Source of the DNA: Cryptomeria japonica
Lineage: Eukaryota > Streptophyta > Pinopsida > Cupressales > Cupressaceae
Assembly (NCBI RefSeq): GCF_030272615.1
Contig: NC_081414.1
Span: 5,211,501-5,275,500, forward strand
Direction: 5' to 3'
Length of the DNA: 64,000 nt
Made by a program: the position numbers and the translations under genes. Shown piece by piece: positions 46,562 to 58,900 of the stretch. Every line of letters starts with the position of its first letter. The first letter of the stretch is position 1. The notes under the pieces were generated by a model. The model did no database searches. It worked only from the letters and a program-made list of their open reading frames with translations, and was not told the DNA's origin.

Positions 46562-46573
46562 GCTCTGATACCA
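46562..46573 (-). promoter_or_regulatory. Primer-binding site of element C (initiator Met tRNA)
   Basis: The plus strand GCTCTGATACCA gives TGGTATCAGAGC on the minus strand, the standard complement of the plant initiator-Met tRNA 3' end. It lies 3 bp from the 5' LTR end at 46577. Confidence 0.95.
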
Positions 46574-46576
46574 CTA

Positions 46577-49175
46577 TGATGAGGAGGTATGATAGAAGGT
46601 TAGCCTTCTTCTGAGGTTGGTGGGCTTTGTTCTCAATGTGCAATCAATTCCTAGGCACAAATGGGATTCTTCCAAACCTTTCTCCTATCTCCTCCTCTCT
46701 ATTCAACACTATTTGCACCCTATTGTATTGGACATCACTCCTCCTAACCTTCCATGCTAAGGCATTCAATTCTGAAATGAGGTCCTCTTGTGTGTCACCA
46801 AAAATGAACAAGTTTGGTTGTCCAACTGGCTGAATCTCCTCTCTTCCAAGAATGGGCAACTGTTGGAGAACCATTGTTTACCTAACCTTGTTTTCACCTT
46901 TAAGGATTTCAATCATATTAATGTGTTGACTGAGCATCTAAACAGGTCTGCAAAGTATGATGACTGTCCTTTACCCTTCAATAGTGAAGATATCCAAATT
47001 GGATGCAAAGAACGTAAGGTTACTCAAAGCAACTTTCTAGGTGCAAAAGGTCAATTTGATCAAATGGCTCAATACAATGCTTTGGATATTGTAGTAGGGT
47101 GTCTCAGGTCTCTACTCATCAATTTTGATGATTTGAAACAACCAATTGCTTCCCCTTCCTTACCGATTTCATGAATTGGTCAAATTTGCTCCAAAAAGGC
47201 TACTAGAATTAGCCCTACTTTTTAATGAAATTTGTTCACCCTGTTCAACCTGCTAAACTTCATGACAAACCCTTGGAGGTGTGGTCATTTGATGTTGAAA
47301 GCTCAAGGATTTTTGCTATGGCAATTACTGTACGGACTGTTTTAGTGCTGTCCCACAAAATAGGCACTTTTCAAGGGTTTTTAAGAGTTTTGGTGAGGGT
47401 TTGCGAATTAAAGGTTTCCTCCATGATGCTAGACCCAAATTAAAGGTTTCAAAACTTGCTATGATATATACCAAACACTTCCAAAGATTCAAATCTTATC
47501 TTCGAACACTGACATTATGACAAATAAATGCCATACTGCTGCCCTTACACAGAAATAACAGTCTAGAGGCCTGGGACAGCAATGTTTTTAAGGTTTTGCA
47601 TTCATTTTGAACATTTGCAAACCATATACAATGAAATTATATCAATTAGGGATGCAACAATGGTTTTAAATCAGTTGGAACACCATGCACAACAAATAAG
47701 AAAGGATTTTATAACTGCTGTTCATACACAGTCAACAATGCATTTTTTGACAACAATAAGGTGCATTTTTGACATCAACTTCCTTTCTTTGTTTTGTTTG
47801 CTTCTTTACTTTTTCCTTGGCCTGAAAAAGGTGTTAATGACAAGGCAAAAACAAAAACATATAATCTCTTCAAAGATCTTTTAATTTGTACACTTGAAAG
47901 ATGCCACAAGGCATGGCAGCATTATGAGACTGTGACAAAGAAATACACCTTTCTAGGATCCTTATTTAGGTCCTTTACAATCAAATGGTGTACCCTGTCT
48001 TCTTAACCTTGAAAACACTTACAAATACATTCCCATGATGCATAAAGAGAAATCCATCATGCCATGCTATCCATTTGGGAGGTTGGCAATGAGGTTTTAT
48101 GCACGAAACAGTGACACACTGTTTTTACAATCTGATTACACCTTTGCTTCTTGTAACCAACCAAGTCATGAGAGAGACAAAGGTGGTGGAATAAAATGAA
48201 GACTCTTTCCAACTTAGTTCTTCATCAAACTATCAAAGTACAGTGCTATGAACAACAAAGTACCATTCAAACAAATTTGAGAATACCCAAGCCAAGTTGC
48301 TCACTTCACACACTTGCCATGGGCTTACAAACACTTGTGCATTGCTAGAAAAGGGAAATAGATGCATGGTACAGTATGTACAGAGGGTCCAACAAACTTC
48401 CTCAAAGCCATGGATGAAGAGACTTTGAAGAAATCAATTGGACCATGAATGATCTTCCATTGGAACCACAAAACAATGCTTTTCTCAAGAGCACTTCAAA
48501 CAAAACTTGTTCCAAACCCCAAGAAAAGATCAGAGATCACTACTAAAACATCAAAGGAGATCAAATCAATCAAAAACAGGTTCAGTACGGACTCATGGAG
48601 CCATGGTACGGACTATACTCTAAAAAGTGCAGAAAATTAGTTAAAAACTCACAAAAATGAGAGCAAAATAAGTATTTCTCTTAATTTTCCAAAATGAACA
48701 ACCCATACAATGATTGGAACATGGTTTATATACATGTGCCAACTTGTTGAAGCACTTGTATGGACAGGTACAGTCTGGAACTAACCAAAACCACCAAAAA
48801 CCACTTTTTTGACAACTTTTGACAACTTTTGTTGCTCAAAAATTGCATTTTGACTTCCGGTGACTTGGCACTAAAACCAATGACTCAAAATAATCTAGAA
48901 ACACTAAATAAACATGCTCCAATGCCTTTCAAGGCTTTCCAACATCAAAAATTCAAAAATGCTCATTTGGACCCAAAATTGACAATTTTTAGCCTGCCGA
49001 GCAAAAAAACAAAAATCGTGGAAACTCTTAAACACAAATGAGTTCCAAGCCTTATTAAACCACAAAAAAAACCTATTAAACCTACTAGAAGCATAAATAA
49101 ACACACATGCTTAATTTGCAATAAAATGTTATACCTGCTAGGATTTGAGCATTCAGGTGCTCAGGTGCTCCTGCA
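46577..49175 (-). mobile_element. Element C, 5' LTR
   Basis: A 2599-bp LTR, almost identical to 39281-41880. It ends GCTCCTGCA, followed by CCACC and the interrupted RNase H of element B. The near-identity of the LTRs makes this one of the youngest insertions here. Confidence 0.94.
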
Positions 49176-49393
49176 CCACCTGCCCAATCAGCATCAGTAT
49201 AAAATTTTAAGTGAAAAACATTGCCTTTCTGATATACTAAGCCATAATCCTCAGTGCCTTTCAAGTATCTAAAAATTCTCTTGATTGCTGTCGTGTGTGT
49301 TTCCTTAGGATCTGCAGAGAATCTTGCAACTATACCTACTGCATGTGCTATGTCTGGCCTGCTATGAACAACATATTGTAGCTTTCCAATCAT
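49176..49393 (-). pseudogene. pol: Element B RNase H, N-terminal part
   Basis: The minus strand has MIGKLQYVVHSRPDIAHAVG, RYLKGTEDYGLVY and FYTDADWAG, the usual connection and RNase H start of copia elements. Coding stops at 49176 where element C was inserted; the rest is at 39280-38828. It is in frame with the RT region upstream, apart from a TAA at 49427-49429. Confidence 0.92.
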
Positions 49394-50536
49394 GGATCGG
49401 TAAAGTGTATCATCAACAGATGCAGATTAATCATTCTTTGATAGTTTACAGTTGGTAGTCATAGGAGTACTTACTGGTTTTGAATCCTCCATTCTAAATT
49501 TCTTCAAGATTTTCTTTATGTACTTGGATTGAGTAATGAAAATCTCATCTTTCATTTGCAGTATCTGTAAACCTATGAAATACTTTATCTCACTGATTAA
49601 TGACATCTCAAATTCTTTGTTCATTTCATTTCCAAAGTTCTTGCATAGAGAGTCATTTCCACAAAAGATAATATCATCAACAAATATGGCTGCGATTAGT
49701 ATTCCATTTTCATCATTCTTCATGTACATGTTACTGTTTTCACTTGTTCTTATAAAACCAATCTTGATTAAATAAGAGTGCAATCTTTCATACCATGCTC
49801 TAGGTGCTTGTTTTAGACCATATAAAGCTTTGTTCAATTTAAATACCTGATCTTTATTCTTGTCTTCAACAAATCCTTCAGGTTGTTCAATAAAAACTTC
49901 TTCTTCTAATATACCATTCAGAAATGCAGATTTGACATCCATTTGATATACCTTGAAATTATTGAAAGCAACATATGCCAACAATGTTCTTACTCCTTCA
50001 AGTCTTGCTACAGGTGCAAAAGTCTCACCATAATCAATTCCTTCTTCTTGGGCATAACCTTTGCAAACTAGTCTTTCTTTATTTTGAATGACCTCACCTT
50101 TTTCACTCAGCTTGTTTCTGGAAATCCACTTTGTACCGATTACATTTTTGTCCTTCGGTCTTGGGACCAGTGTCCATGTGTCATTATTCTTGATTTGATC
50201 AATCTCTTCTGTCATAGAATTTATCCAATCTTCACCGTTAAATGCCTCTTTCACTATCCTCGGCTCAAATTCAGATATCAGACATGTGTTCTGTCTCAGT
50301 TTGTTCCTTGTCATCACTAGATCATCCTTATCTCCTATAATCTGACTTGATACATGATGTCTTTTGACATACTTCGCTAATACAGGCTCGGTAGGTTCTG
50401 TATGATCTTCTTCATCACTCGATCACTGGATATTCTCTTCATTTTCTTCAACAGTTCTCTCGATAAGACTTGTCGGTTAAACATAGACAAATTCATCATA
50501 ATCTTCTAGTTCTTTGGAGTTTCCTTCATCATTTCT
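49394..50536 (-). pseudogene. pol: Element B reverse transcriptase
   Basis: The copia RT is open for 297 codons (50317-49427). It has [59 protein letters not shown] and the catalytic IFVDDIIF (near 49670-49690), then [11 protein letters not shown]. Upstream, between 50536 and 50318, the integrase-RT linker carries TAG, TAA and TGA stops. The catalytic residues are intact. Confidence 0.93.
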
Positions 50537-51562
50537 CTATGCAAATTCATCAATTTTCACATTTGCACTTTCTACTATTTTGTTAGATGATTTGATCAAA
50601 CATTTAAATGCTTTACTTCTAGAATAATAACCAAGAAATGTTCCTTCTTCACTTTTCTGATCAAACTTGCCATTTCTATCATCTTTGTGAACATAGCATC
50701 TACTTCCAAAGATTTTGAAGTAACTTACATTAGGTTTCTTGTCATACCAGATCTCATATGGTGTCTTCAAAGTTCCTTTCTTCAGTTGTACTCGGTTCAG
50801 GGTGTAAACTATTGTGCTTATTACTTCTCTCCAAAATGTTTGTGACACTTTCTTTTCAATCATCAGGGTTCTAGAACAATCCACAATAGATCTATTTTTT
50901 CTCTCAGCTATCCCATTCTGTTGTGGAGTTCTCGGTGCAGAGACTTGTCTTTTTATACCATGATCATTGCAGAATAAGTTGAACTCGTCAGATGTGGACT
51001 CTCCTCCTCTATTTGATCTAAGACATTTCAGTTGTCTTCCTGTTTCATTTTCAACTCTTGCCTTGTACCATTTAAACATTTGAAAAGCTTCTGATTTTTC
51101 TTTTAAAAACATTACTGACATCATCCTTGAGTAATCATCCACAAATAATATGAAATATTTATCACCATAATAACTTTGAACTTTCATAGGACTACAAAGA
51201 TCAGTGTGCACAAGATCTAAAATTCCCTTAGAAGTGTAGGACTTACTTGTAAATCTTGATCTTGCCATTTTACCCATTTGGCATCCTCGACACATAGCAT
51301 TCTCAGGTTTTTCAAGACTCGGTACACCTCTTACTCAATGCTTCTTGCTTATTTTGATCAGATTATCAAAATTTACATCACAAAACCTTTTATACCATAA
51401 CTAGATATCATCTATCTTTGCATACAGACACTTGTTCTGAGTTGAGTCAAGGTGAAATGTGTTACCTTTTGTTTGTGTCCCGGTAGCAACTAACTTTCCA
51501 TACCTGTCATGAACTTTGACAATTCCTTTCTGAAATTCTATTCGGTAACCTATATTCTTTAG
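50537..51562 (-). pseudogene. pol: Element B integrase
   Basis: The core is open from 51295 to 50537. It has CRGCQMGKMARSRF, the first catalytic D in HTDLCSPM, FVDDYSRM and E in PRTPQQNGIAERKN. The second catalytic Asp is replaced: CLRSNRGGE where copia elements have LRSDRGGE, so the copy could not integrate even if expressed. Upstream (51562-51296) the zinc domain is broken by TAG 51563-51565, a TAG in DDI-x-LWYKRF and a TGA. The frame ends at TAG 50537-50539. Confidence 0.92.
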
Positions 51563-51988
51563 CTATGCTACACTCAACAAATTGTATTTCAAACCTTCAA
51601 CGCAATAAACATAATTGCATCTTGCATTGTCAAGAAGTGTTATAGATCCTTTACTTTTTACCGGACATGGTGCATCATTACCAAATCTTACATAGCCTCC
51701 ATCATAATCTTCTAATGTAACAAATTTGTGTTTATCACTTGTCATGTGATGTGAGCATCCACTATCTATGATCCAAGAATCATTAGTATTTATGTGAGAT
51801 ATTAGGGCTTTTTCTTCATACCTTTCTTCATCTGATCCATCTTTGATAGCCACATAAACTACTTCCTCTGTATCAGTTTCATCTGATTTATCATCATTGG
51901 ATTCCTCATCAGCTATTAGGCATGACTTTCTATCTCTTCTTCTGAAGTCTCGGTGTCCTCTGTAATGATTATCTTTCTATCTGTCATC
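51563..51988 (-). pseudogene. pol: Element B protease
   Basis: The minus strand 51853-51563 carries the copia protease active site SWIIDSGCSHHMT, followed by VRFGNDAPCPVKSKGSI and EGLKYNLLSVA. It ends at a TAG (51563-51565) where the family has Gln (SVxQL). The upstream part (51988-51854) has a TGA at 51989-51991 and a nearby TAG, but stays in the frame of gag. Confidence 0.9.
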
Positions 51989-52978
51989 TCAGTAATCTTT
52001 CTTTTCAGTAGAATCTTTGTCAAGACAGTTAGAAGCCATATGTCCTATCTTATCACAATTGAAACATTTCAAAGGTAGTTTTCCTTTATACTTACCTTTG
52101 CCTCTTGGTAACCTTCTGGCTAATAGTGCTTCAAACTCTTCTTGCTTTCTAATTTCCTCATACAGTTTGTGCACTTTTTCCATGTTCTTGCAAAATCTTT
52201 CACTTGCTCCACTGTGATCCCCTTTAGTGTACTTACTCATTCTATCATTGTAATCATCAGATTCACCAATATGAAAAGAACTAAATGCAGATTCAACTTT
52301 ATTTGCTGAAGACACACTGTTATCAAAATTACTTAACTCAAATGCATATAGCTTACCAATAATAGCATCTAAAGAAACTGGCATATTGGGTACAAACCTC
52401 AATTCATTGATTGCAGAGACTCGAATTGCATAAGCTGGTAGAAGGGTTCTTAACAACTTACTTGTTATATCCTTTTCTTCAATAGTTCCACCTACTCCTT
52501 TGATTAGATTGACAATCTCCTTTAGTCTTGTATTGTACTAGGTTATGTTCTCACCTTCATTCATCCTCATAGATTAAATTTGTCCTCTTAGACTATCCAC
52601 TTTTGCTCTTTGAACATGTTCATCTCCACCATACACAGATATGAGCTTGTCCCACATTGCCTTTGCATCATTGCAGCCTTCTAGATCATTAAACTCTGAG
52701 TCGGTCAATGCAGATGTTATTTCAATCATTGCTTGAATATGTTCTTGCTTTGCCTTTATCTCTTCCATTGTTAATGGATAGGTGCTCGGTGTAATGAAAT
52801 CATTTTCCAGATAATATACAACATATTCTCCAACTTCTGATAGGTGTAGTTTCATCCTTTTCTGCCATGTAGAGAACTTGACTTGTTCAACTTTGGCGCA
52901 TCTCTCTTATACATCTTTGGATCTTTGCCTCAAGTACCTTTAAACTTTTCTTCCAGAGTCCAAAGCTCTGATACCAAT
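51989..52978 (-). pseudogene. gag: Element B gag and primer-binding site
   Basis: Copia gag (UBN2 type) in two open pieces in one frame. 52855-52574 has FNDLEGCNDAKAMWDKL; 52456-51989 has LLPAYAIRVSAI, a charged linker with EEIRKQEEFEALLARRLP and the zinc knuckle CFNCDKIGHMASNC. Between them lie TAA 52574-52576 and a TAG near 52536. At 52965-52976 GCTCTGATACCA gives TGGTATCAGAGC on the minus strand, the initiator-Met primer site, 2 bp from the LTR end at 52979. Confidence 0.9.
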
Positions 52979-54359
52979 TGATAGTTTTGATACTTAATGT
53001 TAAGTACAGATGCCAAGCTAGTAAGATGAGAGGGGGGGGGGGGGGAAGAATCATAGAAACTTAATCTTTCATAAAAACAACAGATTCAACCTCGGTAACA
53101 TATACTTCAGCAATATAACCAAAACAACTAAACATGCAAACTCATAAGCATATAAACATCATAACACTCATAACACTAGATTTAACGTGGAAACCCAAAT
53201 AGGGAAAAACTATTGTGGGATTTCCGACCCACTAAGAAATATACTCTGCTAGAGTATGCTTGATTAAAAGCAAATCCTGTTAAAGATTACAAACACATTG
53301 CTAGATGTGACCTGGTTAAGGGATTTCCCTCAGATCTGTTAGGATCTTCACCTTGTTAGAAGTGACCTTGTTAAAGGATTTCAAACACTCAATTAGAATG
53401 TCACCTTGTTAGAGGGTTTTACAAATAAGACTGTTAAGTCCACTTGGTTAAGAGATTTTCTGTCACTTCACAAAATAACAGTAATAAAAATCTATCTGCA
53501 ACTTCACATCTAAAAATGCTAAAGAAGATTCTTATTTGCTCAATACAATTTAGTCATAGGACTTATCTTGTCCATCTGCTGGGCTCTATACTCTGTTATT
53601 CAAACAGGTCTTCAAGCTTCTGTGCTCGGTAATCACTATGTAGCATCCCTGTGCAGACACTTGCCCACATACATTGTTTATCAACAGTTCCTTATTTTTA
53701 AACAATTTCCCAACCGCTTAATCTCCTTGATCACATTTCCCATGATCAATCATAGCCATCAAATCTTCAAACTTGACCAGGTTCAATGTATCCTTCGATC
53801 TGAAAATGTTTTACCCCGCCTTGGAACTTGTATACATTTCTTGGAACTTGTGCTAGGGTATTACGGTTCAATCTGAGCTGTAGATCTTCTTGTCGATTTT
53901 CCTTTGCCATAGATTCTTTAACAAACTTCATGTACAACATACCAATCATTTAATCATAACCATCTCATCAGCTTCCTTCATTAAATAATGCTTTTATTCA
54001 TTCAATGCATTCTGTTATTACTCGGTTGCAACTCGGTAAATACTGAACTTCATTTGGTAGACATTCTACCTTCATTAACCGATAGCGATAACCTTAGGGT
54101 TTACCGACTAGGTTCTTTAGGGTTTACTGACTAGGTTCTTTGCTCGGTAACATAATATAATATTAACCTTACAATCAATAACATATGTAGGATATCAAAA
54201 CAATCTAAACATCATGATCTCATCATTGTCTAACTCGGTAATAGTTTCCGATTGAATAACTTATTCCTCCCCTTATTCATCACATTCATTCTGTGTCTTT
54301 TACCGACATCTTTATACTCACCAATTCATACTTCTCAAGATATGGAAACATCATACTGA
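52979..54359 (-). mobile_element. Copia element B, 5' LTR, distal part (split by the LINE)
   Basis: It starts TGATAGTTTT next to the primer site and matches the left LTR up to CATCATACTGA. The LINE then enters. The last 14 bases (54346-54359, AAACATCATACTGA) are the LINE's target duplication. The rest of the LTR is at 62084-62234. Confidence 0.93.
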
Positions 54360-54409
54360 TCGCGGAGCGGAGCAAAAAGGAGCAAGAATCCCAAATTTCA
54401 AATTGGGAA
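54360..54409 (+). other. LINE 5' end and short 5' untranslated region
   Basis: The element starts TCGCGGAGCGGAGC directly after the left target duplication. A GC-rich start and a complete ORF1 start indicate a full-length, not 5'-truncated, insertion. The ATG of ORF1 is at 54410. Confidence 0.75.
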
Positions 54410-55896
54410 ATGGCGGAATTCCTGGGGAAGGCAGATTTCTTGGAAACTGTTGTTCCTCAGGGATCAGATCTGGCAAGAAGGCAGGAGGTCAGACATCTCA
54501 AGGGTCAGAAGAGGACAAGGAAAAAGCAAAACTGGGAGAAGAAAAAGATTCGACCCCCGGGGACCCACACGACAGAGAAAAATGGCAAAAATGGTCTTCG
54601 CTCTTTGGAGTGAAGCCACTGGTTAAATCTAGGCTTTCGGAAGTAACGAACATTTCAGACCCCGCCTCTGGACTGGTCGCTATTTCCATTCCGGACAAAG
54701 TGGTCGATATGATTGTAGCTGGCCTATCTATGACATTAGTGGGATGATTCTCTAGCTTTAGGCCTAACATAGATGATGTTAGGAATTTCATAAGGAGAAA
54801 ATGGATTGTTAAAGGATAAGTGGAAGTGGTGGCGCTGCCTAGAGGGTTTTTTACCTTCGCTTTCAACTCTGAAGAAGACATGAACAAAGCTCTTTGCGAA
54901 GGCCCCTGGATGTTTGGCAAGTCTTCCCTGGCTCTCTAGAAATGGGCCCTGAATCTTGTCCTGGATGAATCCTTCTTCGTTTCTGCGCCAGTCTGGACAC
55001 GCCTCCCGAGTCTTCTGCTCGAATACTAGAACGAGGAAGTTTTCAAGGGCATTGCAAAATCCTTTGAAGAACTCTTGTCGATTGACCCGATGATGGTGGC
55101 TAAATCAAGGTTAGTCTTTGCTCGCATTTGTGTAAATGTTAACCAAATGACATATATGCCTCAATCCATAGATATCATATCTAAACTAGGAAAATGGTCC
55201 CAAGCTATTGAATATAAATCTCTACCGTTTGCCTATTTCCACTGCAAAAAATCGAGGCATTGGGCAAAATCTTGTTCGCTCAAGAAAGGCAAGGAACTCA
55301 AGACTGATAGTAACACTAAGAATAAAAAGATCTGGCAAATGACAAACAAAAAAGTAGATTCATCAACATCCGAGTGTAACCAAAAAAAGGATGCAATGGA
55401 ACTTATGAATGAAGTCAAGAGGACTGGGAGTAGCTGCAATGATAAACATGATTGTGTTTGTTCCAATGACCCACCAGAGAGCTCTAAAGAAGTAGAGCCA
55501 GGAATTGAGTTGATCAATAAAGAAAATCTAGAAGCTCAGGAGAATGACACTATTAGTCAGGAGAAGGAAGAAACCATTCCAGACCATGAGGACGGATCAG
55601 CTAGCCAGGAGAAGGAAGAATCCTATCCAGCCTCTTCACTCTCTAAATCGGCCAAGGTAAACTTTAATGAAGCCCAAGACCCTTCTGATATTGAGCCCTT
55701 ACTGATTTTAACTAATGGAAGCCCAAAGCCTCTCCTCTGTAATACCCCTACCCAAAGTGTGCATATGCTGGATGAGATTTTCCGGATACTTGGGTCGAGA
55801 GAAGGAAAATTGAACAAGGAGGAACTCAATGGAGGAATCTCAACTAAAAGCAAGATTAAGAAAAAGGCAGATGTTGGAAGTCAAAATAAAAAGTAG
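54410..55896 (+). pseudogene. L1-type LINE ORF1, DUF4283 and zinc-knuckle protein
   Basis: The RNA-binding ORF1 starts MAEFLGKADF at 54410 and shifts frame near 54470. It continues in the next frame with WSSLFGVKP, SGLVAISIPDKVV and then the DUF4283 domain (RNFIRRKW, LPRGFFTFAFNSEEDMNKALCEGPWMFG, FFVSAPVWTRLPSL, KLGKWSQAIEY). The knuckle reads FHCKKSRHWAKSC, with its first Cys changed to Tyr. A Lys/Glu-rich tail ends at TAG 55894-55896. Stops are TGA 54745-54747, a TAA near 54816 and TAGs near 54938 and 55027. Confidence 0.85.
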
Positions 55897-55997
55897 GGAA
55901 GGCCATCCCTAAAACATCAAAGGGAACAAGAAAGATGGAAGAACCATGCTGATGGAACACAGTGTTCCATCGAGTCAGCCCTATCCCCAGTTAAAGC

Positions 55998-58900
55998 ATG
56001 AAGACTATATCCTGGAATATGAGAGGGCTAAATGCCCCACATAAGCAGGATGTGTTACGAAATGTCATCAAAGATCATAAACCGGATGTGGTCCTTGTTC
56101 AGGAAACCAAGATGTCTAAAGAAAAAGTTGAAAGGATCAGAATTTTCAAAGAAAATGAAGTCATAAGAACTAACTTAGAGGGTGCTTCTAGAGGAACTGT
56201 GATTTTTTGGAACAAAAATACTATAATAGGAAAGGAAATTATCTCCGCTTTTAATAGGAACTCAGTTTTGCTTGAGCATATTAAGGACAACTTTGTTTGG
56301 GTGTTATCTAATGTCTACGCTCCTAATACCAAATCCGGGAGAGCTAAATATTGGAAAAGCCTTGCCGCTGACAGACTCTAGTTTGCTGATCAAAACTGGA
56401 TTATTATGGGAGACTTCAATACCCCGCTCAAAGATGAAGAAAATATGGGAGGTATCCCTTTACATCATGATGGAAAACAAGACCTTATGGATTTCATTAA
56501 TGACCAAGCTCTCATTGATGTTGATCTCCAGAGCATCAATTACACCTGGACCAATAGAAGAACCGAAGCTGATTTGATTCAAGTTAGGCTTGATAGATCT
56601 TTAATTTCTCCTGACTGGCTTTCTAAGTATAGCTACCCTGTTAGTTCTGTTACCAAAATCAGTTCAGACCATTTCCCCATCTCCTTTTCTACCAACTCTT
56701 TTTCGGCAAAGAGAAACTTCCCTTTCAGATTTGAAAAAGCTTGGCTCTCCCATCCTTCTCTGGAAGCCTGCATTGCTAAATGGTGGAACTTTGAAGTGGA
56801 GGGTAAGGCTCTTTTTAGAATTGCTAAAAAGCTCAACATCATAAAACCCAAAATTAAAACCTCGAACAAAGAGATTTTTGGAGACATATTCAAGAAGAAA
56901 ACTCAAGTCAAAGCTGAATTAAAGTATGTTCAGGATAGAATCCAAGAGGTGGGGTTGACCGAAGATCTTAGGATGGCTGAAAATGATCTTTTATCTAAAT
57001 ACCACTCCACCATTTCTAATGAAGAGAATTTCTGGAGACAAAGATCTAGAGCCTTGTTCTTGAAGGAAGGAGATAAAAACACCCGCTTCTTTCACTTAAC
57101 CGCTCTTAAGCACAAGGCAACCAACATAATATCCAGACTAACTTGCAATAAAGGCATCCTAATAGAGGATTGCGACATCAGAAAGGAAGCTCTCAAGCAT
57201 TTCAGTACCTTGTTGGGTGAAGTGGATAACCTGGATTATAGTAAGCAAAATACCCTTTTACAAGCTATCCCTTCTATCCTGTCGGAAGCTGACAATTGCC
57301 TCTTATCTCGTATTCCTTCTAATCCTGCAATCAGAAAGGTGGTGTTCTCCTTTCAGGGTGATAAATCTCCTGGCCTGGATGGCTTCCCCATGTTTTTCTT
57401 CCAAAAATTCTAGCACATTGTGGAGGCTGACATTTGCAATGGTGTTAAGGAATTCTTTGGCTCTAGAAGACTTCTTAAGGAACTGAACGCCACTTCCATT
57501 ATCCTTATCCTAAAGATCCCCGGAGTTGATTCTCTTAACAAGTTTAGACCCATCAACTTGTGTAACTCTGTCTACAAGATCCTTTCCAAGGTTTTGACTT
57601 CTAGGTTGCTTGATGTTCTCCCAAGGATTATCTCTGTCCAACAGAATGGCTTTGTCCCCGGAAGACAGATTTTGGACTCTATTATCTCTGTTCATGAAAA
57701 TATCCACTCCCTGAAAGTGGCAAGTAAACAGGGATTCTTCCTTAAGTTAGATATGGCTAAAGCTTTTGATAGAGTGAACTGACAGTTTCTCCTCAGGATC
57801 ATGAAATCGTTTGGTTTTGGCGACAAAGTTATCTAGCTCTATTCCCAACTCATGGAAACTTCCTCCTCTGCTGTTATTGTTAATGGCTCCCCGTCTACTT
57901 TCTTCAAAAGCTCCAGAGGTCTCAGATAGGGAGATCCCATCTCCCCTATCCTGTTTACCATTCTTGCTAAATGCCTGGGTAGATTCATCCTTAAAAATGT
58001 GGAAGAAGGCAATCTTAAGGGTCTGAAACCTTCTTCATCCAATGTTGTTTGCTCCCATGAACAATTCATTGATGACTCTATCACCATGGGGGAAGCCACC
58101 ATCTTGGAAGCCAAAAACATGAAAATAATTATGAATACCTATGAATCTGCCTTTGGTCAAAAAATCAACTAGGATAAAAGCTCTTTGTTTTTCATCAACA
58201 CCCTGGCCCAAAGGAAAATTAGGATTGGTAGGATTCTTGGTTGTAACATATCTGAGTTTCCTTCTACCTATTTGGGGCTTCCTCTTTGTCTCAAGCCTGA
58301 GGATTCCTTTTGGAATAAGTTAATTGACAAACTCAACCTGAAACTCACTGGCTGGAAAGGGGCTGTTCTTAGTCAAGCTGGTAAAGTCACTCTACTCAAA
58401 GCCACTCTCCAAAATCTTCCTGTGTATGCTCTTAGCTTGTTCAAAATCCCCTCAAAGTTTGCAGAAGCTATTGAAAGAATCCAAAAAAAGTTCCTTTGGT
58501 CGAGTGTGGAAGCTAAAAATAGAATCCCCCTTATTGCCTAGAATAACATTTGTTCCCCTAAGGCCTCAGGTGGGCTGGGCTTAAGGAACATTAGTTCTAT
58601 GAATAAAGCTTTATTAGCCAAGCAAATTTGGAGATTCAAAGGGGAGGAAAGGGAATGGAACTCTATTTGGAAAAACAAATATCTCTATATGCAACCTTCT
58701 GAGGAAGATTTCTTTGACAACTCTTTCTCTGTTGATGGATTTGCCATTTGGAATGCAGTGCAATCTGCTAAAGGCTGGGCTGTTGCTGGCAGAACCTGGA
58801 ACCTTGGGGCTGGGAGGAAAATAAGATTTTGGGAAGATAGATGGATCCTGGATAAACCTCTGGAGGAAATCCCTATCCTCAAAGATTGGAAAGACAATTT

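Noticed and set aside
46562-52976. tRNA gene at the GCTCTGATACCA sites
   Set aside because: These are primer-binding sites of two retrotransposons; no cloverleaf surrounds them.
54498-54920. Minus-strand 140-codon frame in the LINE
   Set aside because: A shadow of ORF1; the plus strand carries the DUF4283 domain there.
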